DNA of 64,000 bases, taken from contig NZ_FUKN01000013.1 of the NCBI RefSeq assembly GCF_900163785.1, forward strand, positions 372,001 through 436,000, given 5' to 3'. Under the pieces are notes generated by a model, which worked only from the letters and a program-made list of their open reading frames with translations, had not been told where the DNA came from and did not search any database. Positions within the stretch are counted from its first letter, which is position 1, and each line of letters opens with the position of its first letter. Below, piece by piece: positions 17,631-26,572 of this stretch. The position numbers and the translations under genes were made by a program. This DNA is from Psychrobacter sp. JB385. GTDB taxonomy: Bacteria; Pseudomonadota; Gammaproteobacteria; Pseudomonadales; Moraxellaceae.

Positions 17631-19049
17631 ATGGCCGGTCAAACGTTATACGACAAACTTTGGAGCGCTCACGAGATTACCAAACGTGACGATGGTTCAA
17701 GCCTAATTTATATTGACCGCCATTTGCTGCATGAAGTGACAAGCCCGCAAGCATTTGAAGGATTGGAGTTGGCAAATAGAGCGCCATGGCGTTTGTCTGC
17801 CAATATCGCAAGCCCTGACCACAATGTGCCAACAGTATCTAAAGAGCGCTTAGAAGGGGTGTCTGGTATTAAAGACAAAGTCTCACGCTTGCAAGTGGTC
17901 ACATTGGATGACAATTGTACCAAGTTTGATATTGCTGAATTTACTATCAATGATGCTCGTCAAGGTATCCTACATGTAGTGGGCCCTGAGCAGGGCTTGG
18001 TATTGCCAGGTATGACAGTCGTATGTGGCGACTCGCATACAGCGACACATGGCGCACTTGGTTGTTTGGCGCATGGTATCGGCACCTCAGAAGTTGAGCA
18101 CGTGCTAGCCACGCAGTGTTTGATTCAAAAGAAATCAAAAAACATGCAAATTCGCGTTACTGGTAAGCTTGGTGCTGGCGTGACATCAAAAGACGTGGTA
18201 TTGGCCATTATTGCTAAAATTGGTACGGCCGGTGGTACAGGATATGCGATTGAGTTTGCAGGACAGGTTTTTGAAGACATGAGTATGGAAGGTCGCATGA
18301 CTGTCTGTAACATGGCGATTGAAGCAGGTGCTCGCGTAGGTATGGTCGCTGTTGATGATGTCACCATTGATTATGTCAAAGGTCGCCCGTACGCGCCAAA
18401 AGAATCACAATGGCAGCAAGCTGAAGCTTATTGGCGTACCTTATATTCAGATGACGATGCGGTATTTGATACGGTAGTTGAAATTGACGGTAGCCAGATA
18501 GCGCCGCAAGTATCGTGGGGAACCTCGCCCGAAATGGTTGTCGATATCACGCAATCAGTACCAACACCTGATCAAGCGGTTGATGAAGCGCAAGAAGAGG
18601 GCTGGTTACGGGCCTATACGTATATGGGATTAAAAGCTGGGCAAAAAATCACCGATATTCAGCTTGACCGTATTTTTATTGGTTCATGCACCAATTCGCG
18701 TATTGAAGATTTGCGTGACGCTGCGGCAGTTATCAAAGGCCGTAAAGTTGCTGATAATATCAAAGAGGCAATCGTTGTCGCTGGCTCAGGACAAGTGAAG
18801 CTACAAGCAGAAGCAGAAGGTCTTGATGCTTTATTCACTGAGGCTGGGTTTGAATGGCGTGAGCCAGGTTGCTCTATGTGTCTTGCCATGAATGCAGATA
18901 AGCTTGAGCCGCAAGAGCATTGTGCATCGACCTCTAATCGTAACTTTGAAGGTCGTCAGGGTAATGGTGGTCGTACGCATTTGGTCAGTCCAGCAATGGC
19001 AGCAGCAGCAGCGCTCGCAGGTCACTTTGTTGATGTAAGAACGTTTTAA
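17631..19049 (+). CDS. leuC: 3-isopropylmalate dehydratase large subunit
   Basis: Aconitase-family subunit that with LeuD isomerises 2-isopropylmalate to 3-isopropylmalate in leucine synthesis. 472 residues, normal for the bacterial enzyme. The [4Fe-4S] cluster ligands are seen in GSCTNSR and in GCSMCLAMN, and the family blocks [28 protein letters not shown] and [11 protein letters not shown] are intact. It begins the leuC-leuD-leuB cluster but is separated from leuD by a small secreted protein. Confidence 0.97.
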   Translation: MAGQTLYDKLWSAHEITKRDDGSSLIYIDRHLLHEVTSPQAFEGLELANRAPWRLSANIASPDHNVPTVSKERLEGVSGIKDKVSRLQVVTLDDNCTKFDIAEFTINDARQGILHVVGPEQGLVLPGMTVVCGDSHTATHGALGCLAHGIGTSEVEHVLATQCLIQKKSKNMQIRVTGKLGAGVTSKDVVLAIIAKIGTAGGTGYAIEFAGQVFEDMSMEGRMTVCNMAIEAGARVGMVAVDDVTIDYVKGRPYAPKESQWQQAEAYWRTLYSDDDAVFDTVVEIDGSQIAPQVSWGTSPEMVVDITQSVPTPDQAVDEAQEEGWLRAYTYMGLKAGQKITDIQLDRIFIGSCTNSRIEDLRDAAAVIKGRKVADNIKEAIVVAGSGQVKLQAEAEGLDALFTEAGFEWREPGCSMCLAMNADKLEPQEHCASTSNRNFEGRQGNGGRTHLVSPAMAAAAALAGHFVDVRTF

Positions 19050-19068
19050 TTCTACATTGGTATAGAGC

Positions 19069-19539
19069 ATGACAATGAAAAGGCTATTTGTTTTATTTTG
19101 CCTATTGAGTAGCTCTCCGTTAGCGATGGCTCTTGAATACTGTAACGCAAAATTTGCCTACTGTATTGATGTGCCTAACCAATTAGAATGGCTGCCTGAG
19201 GCAGATAATGGAGATGGACGTCATTTTAAGTTGGCCAATTCCAATGCCGATATTTTAATTTTTGGCAGCTATACACCAAGTGTCTTGTTTTATACAGATA
19301 GCGATTACTTGAAAGAGAAGCAGCATCGATATAAGACAAGTACCATAGTTACTTACGAACTTTTAACAGTTAACACTTATACAGTAAGCGGCTATAGAGA
19401 TAACGGTCAAGTTTTCTATCATGTTATTAAGGTTGAAGACGGTAAGGAAGCTGTCCTACACTTGAACTATTCCAAAAATGAAAAGAGTAGGATGACTAAA
19501 ATAGTCAAGCACATGGGACGCTCTTTTGAGCTTTATTAA
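19069..19539 (+). CDS. Small secreted protein of unknown function inside the leu cluster
   Basis: I do not recognise this 156-residue protein. It has a clear signal peptide (MKRLFVLFCLLSSSPLAMA, cut before LEYC); the in-frame ATG at 19075 just before it may be the true start. The mature part opens with two cysteines (YCNAKFAYC) that could form a disulfide, is otherwise beta-rich, and ends in a Lys-rich helix (NEKSRMTKIVKHMG). It is placed 20 bases after leuC and 48 bases before leuD on the same strand, so it is almost surely co-transcribed with them, although a periplasmic protein has no known task in leucine synthesis. Confidence 0.75.
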   Translation: MTMKRLFVLFCLLSSSPLAMALEYCNAKFAYCIDVPNQLEWLPEADNGDGRHFKLANSNADILIFGSYTPSVLFYTDSDYLKEKQHRYKTSTIVTYELLTVNTYTVSGYRDNGQVFYHVIKVEDGKEAVLHLNYSKNEKSRMTKIVKHMGRSFELY

Positions 19540-19586
19540 GTAGCCAAAAAATTTTACGTTAGTAATTGATATTTTAAGGAAAAGCT

Positions 19587-20237
19587 ATGCAAGCTTATAA
19601 CACTCAAACGGGTATTGTTTGCCCACTAGATCGTGCAAATGTCGATACCGACCAAATTATCGCAAAGCAGTTTTTAAAATCTATTAAACGAACAGGTTTT
19701 GGTGTCAATTTATTTGACGATTGGCGCTATCTCGATGACGGTTATCCGGGTCAAGACAGTAGCACACGCGTTATCAATCCAGACTTTGTTTTGAATAAGC
19801 CACGTTATCAAGGTGCGACTATTTTGCTGGCACGTAGAAACTTTGGCTGTGGCTCTAGTCGTGAGCATGCGCCTTGGGCATTGTCTGAGTATGGTTTTCG
19901 CACAGTCATTGCACCAAGTTTTGCCGATATTTTTTATAATAACTGCTTTAAAAATGGCATGTTACCCATTGTATTGGATGAAGCGATTGTCGATACTTTG
20001 ATGAAAGCCACCTTTGCCAACGAAGGCTATCAGCTAACCGCAGATCTTGAGCGTCAGGTAGTGATTACTCCAACGGGTGAAGAGTACGCTTTTGAAATAG
20101 ACGCATTTCGTAAGCACTGCCTGTTGAATGGACTTGATGATATTGGTTTAACGTTACAGCAAAGCGATGCCATCAAAGATTACGAGCATAAGATGATGCA
20201 AAAAACACCTTGGATATTTAATGAGGTGCGAGCCTAA
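19587..20237 (+). CDS. leuD: 3-isopropylmalate dehydratase small subunit
   Basis: Swivelling-domain subunit of isopropylmalate isomerase, partner of LeuC. 216 residues. Family blocks are [19 protein letters not shown] near the N-terminus, [17 protein letters not shown] in the centre and [33 protein letters not shown] precedes the ATG. Confidence 0.97.
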   Translation: MQAYNTQTGIVCPLDRANVDTDQIIAKQFLKSIKRTGFGVNLFDDWRYLDDGYPGQDSSTRVINPDFVLNKPRYQGATILLARRNFGCGSSREHAPWALSEYGFRTVIAPSFADIFYNNCFKNGMLPIVLDEAIVDTLMKATFANEGYQLTADLERQVVITPTGEEYAFEIDAFRKHCLLNGLDDIGLTLQQSDAIKDYEHKMMQKTPWIFNEVRA

Positions 20238-20377
20238 GGAGTCAGATTCTAGCAGGCAGGTCATAAAAGCTCTGAGTAGTAATAATGTAGCGTTGAGTTA
20301 TAGTGGTGAACTGGCTAAAATAAAGAGCAGTTTTTCACAGTCTTTTATTATCTCTATTACAAATAGTAGCCGCCATT

Positions 20378-21100
20378 ATGAATAAAAAACGTTATGCGTT
20401 ATGGACCAGTACAATTTTTGCCGCAACTTTATTGGTGTCTGGCTGTCAAGTATTGACTGGCTATCAGAAGATAGATGAAGCAGAAAATGCCAAGTCATTG
20501 GTAGGAAGCATTCAACCGCTTGATGGCGAGGTAAATATTACTTGTGCGGGTACTTATCATTGTGAAATTGTGCAGATAGACAAAACATTGGTTATTGCAC
20601 CTGACACTCATGAGCCAGTCAATCCTAATATGTTGGTAACTTTACCAAACCATGATGGTGTTAAAAAAACGGTAAATGCACCGATGGATATGGCTCCATT
20701 GACCACTAAAGATGCGATCAAGGTAGTGCCATTATCTGCATCAGCAATGCCGGGTTTGACCAATTATTATGCTCGAGTCATGCCTGCAAAACGCGAGGTA
20801 CATGTCAATTTTTATCCAGAAAACAATGAAGGTTATGTAGAGCGCTTTGCGATGATTCATGACTTTGTTAGGACAGGCACTTATAAGCTGCGAGCTTATC
20901 AAAAAAAATCTGATACAAACTCTGGTAGCTTATTAGAGACTGCCTCACCTGAACCCTTATGTGTCGATCTGCTACAAGATAATCAAGTACAGCGCCGATT
21001 CTGCAAACAACTTGATACCGAGCACCAAGGTGAGTTTGTAGAAGCGAGTATGAGGCAAGGATTATCAGCAGTGTCGAACCCTAAAAAGGTAAAAGCATAG
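20378..21100 (+). CDS. Putative lipoprotein of unknown function between leuD and leuB
   Basis: 240 residues with a lipoprotein signal peptide: hydrophobic core TIFAATLLV followed by the lipobox LVSGC, so Cys 23 should be lipidated. The mature protein has paired cysteines (ITCAGTYHCEI, then PLCVDLL and RRFCKQL) that suggest disulfides in the periplasm. No enzyme motif is visible. It lies between leuD and leuB in the same direction with gaps of 140 and 136 bases. I do not recognise the family; Psychrobacter genomes probably carry orthologues at this place, but that is a guess. Confidence 0.75.
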   Translation: MNKKRYALWTSTIFAATLLVSGCQVLTGYQKIDEAENAKSLVGSIQPLDGEVNITCAGTYHCEIVQIDKTLVIAPDTHEPVNPNMLVTLPNHDGVKKTVNAPMDMAPLTTKDAIKVVPLSASAMPGLTNYYARVMPAKREVHVNFYPENNEGYVERFAMIHDFVRTGTYKLRAYQKKSDTNSGSLLETASPEPLCVDLLQDNQVQRRFCKQLDTEHQGEFVEASMRQGLSAVSNPKKVKA

Positions 21101-21236
21101 AAGTGTGTTTAGCAATCACGTATGAACGCTCAAATAATAGTGAGCAATAATGCGTCATCACACTATCAATTAATAAAAATGTTCAATTAATAAAAATATT
21201 CAACTAATAAAAACTTATTTGTTTAAAAGGACCAGT

Positions 21237-22340
21237 ATGGCAACGATTTTAACATTAGCAGGCGATGGTATTGGCCCTGAAATCATGACTCAAGCCATTG
21301 ATGTGCTCGAAGCCGTCAATAAGAAGTTTTCGCTAGATTTGATATTAGAATCTGGATTGATTGGCGGCGTAGCCATTGATGCAACTGGCGAGCCTTTACC
21401 GGATGAAACTCTGATACGTGCACGTGCTGCAGATGCTGTATTACTCGGAGCAGTTGGTGGTCCTAAATGGGATAGTATCGAACGCAGCAAACGCCCAGAG
21501 CGCGGCCTACTTAAGATCCGCGGTGAACTTGGTTTGTTTGCTAACCTTCGAGTAGCAAAACTATATCCGCAGCTTGCTAATGCATCAAGCATCAAGCCTG
21601 AAATCATTTCTGGCTTGGATTTATTGATCGTTCGTGAATTGACTGGTGGCATCTATTTTGGTGAGCCGCGCGGTATTCGTACATTAGAAAATGGTGAGCA
21701 GCAAGGTTATAACACCATGGTGTATAGTACCAGTGAAATACAGCGCATCGGTAAAGTGGCTTTTGAGTTGGCAAAAACGCGCGCGCAAGCTGCAGGTACA
21801 GCGCCAAAAGTATGTTCGGTAGATAAGGCAAATGTCTTAGAAGTGACTGAATTGTGGAAGCAGACGATGATCGAGATGCAGCAAGCAGACTACAGCGATG
21901 TGGCGTTGTCGCACATGTATGCTGACAATGCTTGTATGCAACTTATCAAAGATCCCAAACAGTTCGATGTGATGGTCACAGGCAATATGTTTGGCGATAT
22001 TTTATCTGACGAAGCCGCGATGCTGACCGGTTCTATCGGCATGCTACCATCAGCAAGTCTTGATGAAGCTGGTAAAGGGATGTATGAGCCGTGTCATGGC
22101 TCAGCACCTGATATTGCTGGTCAAGACAAGGCCAATCCACTGGCAACCATCTTATCTGTAGCGATGATGCTTCGTTATACCTTTAAGCAAGAAGCAGCGG
22201 CGCAAGCCATTGAGCAAGCAGTCAGCGACGTCTTGGATGATGGTTTACGTACTGTCGATATATTAGATCGTAGCGAAGAAGGACTCAAGCAGGTTGGCTG
22301 TCAAGAAATGGGACAGGCAGTATTGGCCAAACTGATATAA
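21237..22340 (+). CDS. leuB: 3-isopropylmalate dehydrogenase
   Basis: NAD-dependent oxidative decarboxylase that turns 3-isopropylmalate into 2-oxoisocaproate. 367 residues from ATG 21237, which follows AAAAGG; the TTG at 21219 in the same frame is upstream of that ribosome site. Family blocks: [11 protein letters not shown] at the N-terminus, [31 protein letters not shown], the catalytic Tyr in [14 protein letters not shown], the Lys in SVDKANVLE, and the metal-binding [20 protein letters not shown] followed by [12 protein letters not shown]. Confidence 0.97.
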   Translation: MATILTLAGDGIGPEIMTQAIDVLEAVNKKFSLDLILESGLIGGVAIDATGEPLPDETLIRARAADAVLLGAVGGPKWDSIERSKRPERGLLKIRGELGLFANLRVAKLYPQLANASSIKPEIISGLDLLIVRELTGGIYFGEPRGIRTLENGEQQGYNTMVYSTSEIQRIGKVAFELAKTRAQAAGTAPKVCSVDKANVLEVTELWKQTMIEMQQADYSDVALSHMYADNACMQLIKDPKQFDVMVTGNMFGDILSDEAAMLTGSIGMLPSASLDEAGKGMYEPCHGSAPDIAGQDKANPLATILSVAMMLRYTFKQEAAAQAIEQAVSDVLDDGLRTVDILDRSEEGLKQVGCQEMGQAVLAKLI

Positions 22341-22404
22341 AGCCAATTTGAGGAAATCAATCTTCTCTTAGTCTTATCGAAAAGCGCCAATTGGTACTTT
22401 ATCA

Positions 22405-22439
22405 ACCCATAAATTGCTCAGCAGTTTATGGGTTTTTTA
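22405..22439 (+). terminator. Terminator of the leu cluster
   Basis: AACCCATAAA pairs perfectly with TTTATGGGTT, followed by T; 65 bases after the leuB stop. Confidence 0.9.
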
Positions 22440-22723
22440 TTGCTTATTCATTGAAGATAAAAACGGACAGCAATAATTTACGCCATATTAAAAACCTTCT
22501 TATCAGCAGTGTTAACAGATATGCCTCACAATTCAGATGCTATTAACATAAAGCTGTTACATCCTCACAGAATAATGTGTCAACATGAGTTGTTTGTTAA
22601 ACTTAAAAAGTAACGCTTGAAATAGATTAATAAAGCTATGTATCGAGCAAGTGGGCATTCGGAGTAATCAGTCTTAATAATAAGACCCTTAATAACAGCA
22701 TAATAAAAAATTAGGAGCATTAC

Positions 22724-23845
22724 ATGCATCAATTGAAAAAAATAAGCGCTGCAATCGCAGTGGCAAGTCTATCAACAGCAATGTTTATGAGTCAGAGTAT
22801 TGCAGCGACGAATGATGGTCAGAGTGCCAATAACGCCTCTAGTATGGCTACGACTGATATCAGTCCAGTAACCAATGGTGTCAGCCAAAAGCTGATGGGG
22901 AATAGCAAAACGGTCAGTTCGCTCAAGAACTTACTTCCCGTTATCAACTATACAACAGATAATTTGTCTCCCATGGCAACAAAAGTGAATGCAGCAAATT
23001 GGAAGGCAGGTACAAAAATCGATCGTACCACAGGGACAAAGTTGCAGGCACTATTGAACTGGCATCATAATGGCGTGGGTCCCGTAGATGGATACTGGGG
23101 TAAGAATACGCGCAAAGCAATGCAAGCATTTCAAAAGGCAAACGGTCTGAGCGTCACTGAAAATTTGAACAACGAGACATGGCAAGCATTAACTAAAAAT
23201 GAAAAGCTGGTTGCCCAGCCTGTCTTGGTGAGCTATCAATTAAGTGATGACGATGTGAATGTCAAAACGATCAAAATACCAGCTGACACAAAAGAAAAAG
23301 CCAAGCTCGATGGCATGTATTATGAAAGCCTCACTGAAGCGCTGGCAGAAAAGTTTCATATCAGTGAAGATTATCTAAAAGCATTGAATCCTAATGCCAA
23401 GTTTACAGCTGGTGAGACCATTATTGTCTATAACCCTAGCAATCCTAATACCAAACCTGTTAGTCGCGTTGTTGCAGATAAGGCTACCGAGACATTGTAT
23501 GCTTATGATAACAATAACAAACTGATTGCTAGTTATCCCACCACGGTAGGAAGTACCGCGACACCGTCACCAACAGGAACGCATACTGTAGAAGTAAAGG
23601 TACATGAGCCTAATTATACGTATACCGCTGATGATGGTAGCAAGTTAATCATTCCGCCAGGGCCTAACAATCCTGTTGGCTTGGTCTGGATTGGACTTAG
23701 CAAACCTACATACGGCATTCATGGTTCGCCAGATCCTGCCCGTATCAGTCGCCAAGCATCAGCAGGTTGTATCCGTCTCACCAACTGGGATGCACTGGCA
23801 CTTTTAGGAGTAATCGAAAATGGTGCCACGGTTGAATTCAAATAA
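22724..23845 (+). CDS. L,D-transpeptidase with peptidoglycan-binding domain
   Basis: Periplasmic cysteine transpeptidase of the YkuD family, expected to make 3-3 cross-links in peptidoglycan or attach proteins to it. The 373-residue precursor has a signal peptide cut near SIAATN; a PG_binding_1 domain at about residues 100-152 (LQALLNWHHNGVGPVDGYWG, NTRKAMQAFQKANGL); a LysM-like segment at about 185-240 ending AGETIIVYNP; and the YkuD domain from about 245, with the catalytic site HGSPDPARISR...SAGCIRLTNWD, where the Cys is the nucleophile. It stands alone, with a strong terminator after it. Confidence 0.92.
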   Translation: MHQLKKISAAIAVASLSTAMFMSQSIAATNDGQSANNASSMATTDISPVTNGVSQKLMGNSKTVSSLKNLLPVINYTTDNLSPMATKVNAANWKAGTKIDRTTGTKLQALLNWHHNGVGPVDGYWGKNTRKAMQAFQKANGLSVTENLNNETWQALTKNEKLVAQPVLVSYQLSDDDVNVKTIKIPADTKEKAKLDGMYYESLTEALAEKFHISEDYLKALNPNAKFTAGETIIVYNPSNPNTKPVSRVVADKATETLYAYDNNNKLIASYPTTVGSTATPSPTGTHTVEVKVHEPNYTYTADDGSKLIIPPGPNNPVGLVWIGLSKPTYGIHGSPDPARISRQASAGCIRLTNWDALALLGVIENGATVEFK

Positions 23846-23897
23846 AAGCTGTTTTGTGATTCAAAATTGATATTCAAAGAGTCCATAAAACACACAA

Positions 23898-23929
23898 AAA
23901 AATACCGCTGATATTAGCGGTATTTTTTT
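23898..23929 (+). terminator. Terminator of the L,D-transpeptidase gene
   Basis: AAAAATACCGCT pairs with AGCGGTATTTTT around GATATT, with further T. The A run on the left means it could act on both strands. Confidence 0.9.
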
Positions 23930-24105
23930 ACTAAAATAAGTTGCATGCAGTAAATATTAAAACATTGATAGGCAATAATGAGTAGGTTAGCATTTTCATT
24001 ATTATTATCAGGTAAACCACTCAAACATTCATATCAGCGGTAAGGAACAACGTAGCAACTGGTAGTATAAGTAAATGCTCTTATACCATTTTAGTTGATA
24101 AAGAG

Positions 24106-24327
24106 TTAGTTCTTACCACGGTAAGTAATGCGACCTTTCGATAAATCATAAGGTGTCATTTCTACTTTAACTTTATCGCCTGTTAAAATACGGATATAGT
24201 GTTTACGCATCTTACCAGAAATGTGAGCAATGATTTCGTGTCCGTTTTCTAAACGCACTTTGAATAAAGTATTTGGAAGGGTGTCGATGACTTCGCCTTC
24301 AAATTCAATGATATCGTCTTTTGCCAT
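24106..24327 (-). CDS. infA: Translation initiation factor IF-1
   Basis: Essential OB-fold protein that binds the ribosomal A site during initiation. 73 residues from the ATG at 24327 ([13 protein letters not shown]); an in-frame start four codons upstream is not needed. The family sequence is intact: [48 protein letters not shown]. It is a single-gene unit here. Confidence 0.97.
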   Translation of the reverse strand: MAKDDIIEFEGEVIDTLPNTLFKVRLENGHEIIAHISGKMRKHYIRILTGDKVKVEMTPYDLSKGRITYRGKN

Positions 24328-24433
24328 AATTTGTATCAATCAATTAAAAATAAGCCCATATTATACGTAAGTTGACTGGTTAAAGCAATACAGAACATGG
24401 TTTTGACTTGACAGTCTGTAAGTGATATGTATA

Positions 24434-25291
24434 TCAATCAGGCAGGTTTAGCCAAAGTGGCGTTAAAGGCGCTTTTGGAAGCAATTTTTGAAAATGCTCA
24501 GGATAGTAAGCATTAATAAAATACAAACCATCACCAGATGCAGTTGGCGGTGCTATGGTACGATCTTTTTTGTTTAAAATATTCAAAAAATCTGTCGGAT
24601 CAAGTTCATGTCTACCAATAGCATACAACGTGCCCATTAAATTACGAACCATGTGATGCAAAAATCCATCTGCTTGAATATCAAAAACGATAAACTGACC
24701 GTGAGAAAACAAGTTTGCATGGCTAACCTGACGCACAGGTTGGTTGGATTGACAGGCCGCAGCACGATAACTGCTAAAGTCATGTGTACCCACGATATCG
24801 GCTGCCGCCAATTGCATCGCTTCTAAGTCAAGAGGTTCGTAGATATGCGTCACTTGATGGTTGAGTATCGCAGGACGCTGTGCTTGATTGAGGGTGATAT
24901 AACGGTAACGCCGTGCAATGGCACCAAAGCGTGCATGGAAGTCGGCTGGCATGGGTTGAATCCAGCGTAGCGCTATGTCATCAGGCAGTAGGCTATTTAC
25001 ACCGCGCAACCAGTTATGTGTAGGGCGATACGCACGCGTGGTAAAATGAGCAATCATATTGCTAGCGTGCACACTGGCATCAGTACGCCCAGCGGCGACG
25101 ACTTCTACTGGCTCATTGGCGACCTTACTGATGGCGACCTCCAACGCTTCTTGTACACTCAGTACTTCTCGCTGCCGTTGCCACCCATGATAATGCGTGC
25201 CTAAAAACTCAATAGCAATTGCTAGGGTATAGGTTGGCAAAGTTTCAGGCTTGCTGGTTTTTATGTCAGGCATTATGTCAGTGTTAGGCAT
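24434..25291 (-). CDS. truA: tRNA pseudouridine(38-40) synthase
   Basis: Converts uridines 38-40 of the tRNA anticodon arm to pseudouridine. 285 residues with an N-terminal extension of about 20 residues before IAIEFLGTHYHGWQRQ. The catalytic Asp is in AAGRTDASVHA, and MVRNLMGTLYAIGRHE and the binding strand FHARFGAIARRYRYI are typical. It lies 33 bases downstream of the asparaginase gene on the same strand. Confidence 0.96.
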   Translation of the reverse strand: MPNTDIMPDIKTSKPETLPTYTLAIAIEFLGTHYHGWQRQREVLSVQEALEVAISKVANEPVEVVAAGRTDASVHASNMIAHFTTRAYRPTHNWLRGVNSLLPDDIALRWIQPMPADFHARFGAIARRYRYITLNQAQRPAILNHQVTHIYEPLDLEAMQLAAADIVGTHDFSSYRAAACQSNQPVRQVSHANLFSHGQFIVFDIQADGFLHHMVRNLMGTLYAIGRHELDPTDFLNILNKKDRTIAPPTASGDGLYFINAYYPEHFQKLLPKAPLTPLWLNLPD

Positions 25292-25324
25292 TGTATTTGT
25301 AAAGCTTATAAAATGAAAAAGGAG

Positions 25325-26425
25325 TTACCGTTTTTTAATGGTTGTACCGGTTTGAGTCACATTATTTAACCAGCGCTGTCGGCGTCTCGCTGGACTGTCG
25401 TAACGTAGTAACAACCACAATAAGCGTGCATAAACAGCGGGAATGGTCAAACGGCCACCAGAGATCACATGGTGCTCGTATTGCCAACTGCCAGCCGCAT
25501 AACTATCGCTAACTCCGCCAAACGGGCATTGACTAGTACCTACTACCATATGTCCTTTTTGATGAGCAAGCTCCAAGGTTTCTGCCAAAGCTGCTGAATA
25601 AGGGACATTGCCGGCACCAAACCCCATCAAAATAATGCCAGAAGGCGGCTGTGATAGTAAGGCTTGTAATTGACTGTTTATCGCTTCAGCATCATTGGGC
25701 AAACAGTATAGCGCGCTGATACGCACGTTATTAGCACGGCTTTGAATATTTTCTACTACTTCTTGCTGGTCATCTAACCAATGCTGACGACGAGTATCTG
25801 GTAGGCTTTTTATATAACTGTTGGCTGGATAAGCTGCTCTAAAATGACCTGTAAACGCCATCAAATCATGACTGTGAATTTTTTGAACCGTCTGAGCAGG
25901 CCACGCCTCACCACCAAAACTGATCTTGACGCCAGATTCACCTGCTGCTGCCAACTGTAGTGAATGATTCAGATTGTCCCAAGCATCGCTATGCTCATCG
26001 ATACAGTAAGAGTGGATCACTTCACTGTCTAGTAAAGGACGCATACTCCCAGTTAAGACAATACAGATATCGCTACCAGCAAAAGCTTCTGCCAAAAAAG
26101 CGCCCAAATAGCTTAGCGTGTCTGTCCCAGTAATCAACACAAAACGTCTACCACCTTGCGCATATGCAGCCATTAGAAGCTGATAAAAATGGGCAAAATC
26201 GCAGGGTGTCAATTGACTGCTGTCTTTGAACAACGTGTTGTCTAACCATGAGCTTTTTGATAGATGTGCTGTGTGCTCTTGAGCTGCTAATAGCTCCTGC
26301 ACGATAGGTAAAAACACGTCTGCTGATAACGATGATAAAGGTTTTCCATAGCTACCAAAGGTGCCACCGGCATAAATCAGTTGAATAGGATCAGATAGAG
26401 TCTTTGTCATAGTAGAGGATGGCAT
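25325..26425 (-). CDS. L-asparaginase family protein
   Basis: Cytoplasmic asparaginase-type amidohydrolase, expected to split L-asparagine to aspartate and ammonia. About 366 residues from the ATG at 26425, beginning MPSSTMTKTLS. The two catalytic Thr motifs are seen as YAGGTFGSYG near the N-terminus and ITGTDTLSYLGAFLAEAF in the middle, and VLTGSMRP completes the active site. The open frame extends upstream to 26539, but that part overlaps the terminator of the preceding unit and reads as an unlikely hydrophobic, Tyr-rich leader, so I exclude it. ATG 26410 is a second possible start. No signal peptide is present from the chosen start. Confidence 0.85.
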   Translation of the reverse strand: MPSSTMTKTLSDPIQLIYAGGTFGSYGKPLSSLSADVFLPIVQELLAAQEHTAHLSKSSWLDNTLFKDSSQLTPCDFAHFYQLLMAAYAQGGRRFVLITGTDTLSYLGAFLAEAFAGSDICIVLTGSMRPLLDSEVIHSYCIDEHSDAWDNLNHSLQLAAAGESGVKISFGGEAWPAQTVQKIHSHDLMAFTGHFRAAYPANSYIKSLPDTRRQHWLDDQQEVVENIQSRANNVRISALYCLPNDAEAINSQLQALLSQPPSGIILMGFGAGNVPYSAALAETLELAHQKGHMVVGTSQCPFGGVSDSYAAGSWQYEHHVISGGRLTIPAVYARLLWLLLRYDSPARRRQRWLNNVTQTGTTIKKR

Positions 26426-26483
26426 AGTATTGGTACGATAAAAGAAGATAAGGCAGTAATAATAGATAATATAAAGGCGAAAT

Positions 26484-26536
26484 GCAAAAAAATCAGCAAG
26501 TATTCTATGTTGTATATTTATAGAATACCTGCTGAT
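26484..26536 (-). terminator. Terminator of the FimV-like gene pair
   Basis: TCAGCA-A-GTATTCTAT pairs with ATAGAATAC-C-TGCTGA (15 pairs, one mismatch), followed on the minus strand by seven T. It lies 37 bases past the stop of the FimV C-terminal gene. Confidence 0.92.
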
Positions 26537-26572
26537 CAAAAATCAAGCTATTTATGCTTGTTGTATCTGTAA

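Noticed and set aside
26426..26539. N-terminal extension of the asparaginase frame as a signal peptide
   Set aside because: It runs into the strong terminator of the FimV pair, and the Tyr/Phe-rich sequence is not a credible signal peptide.
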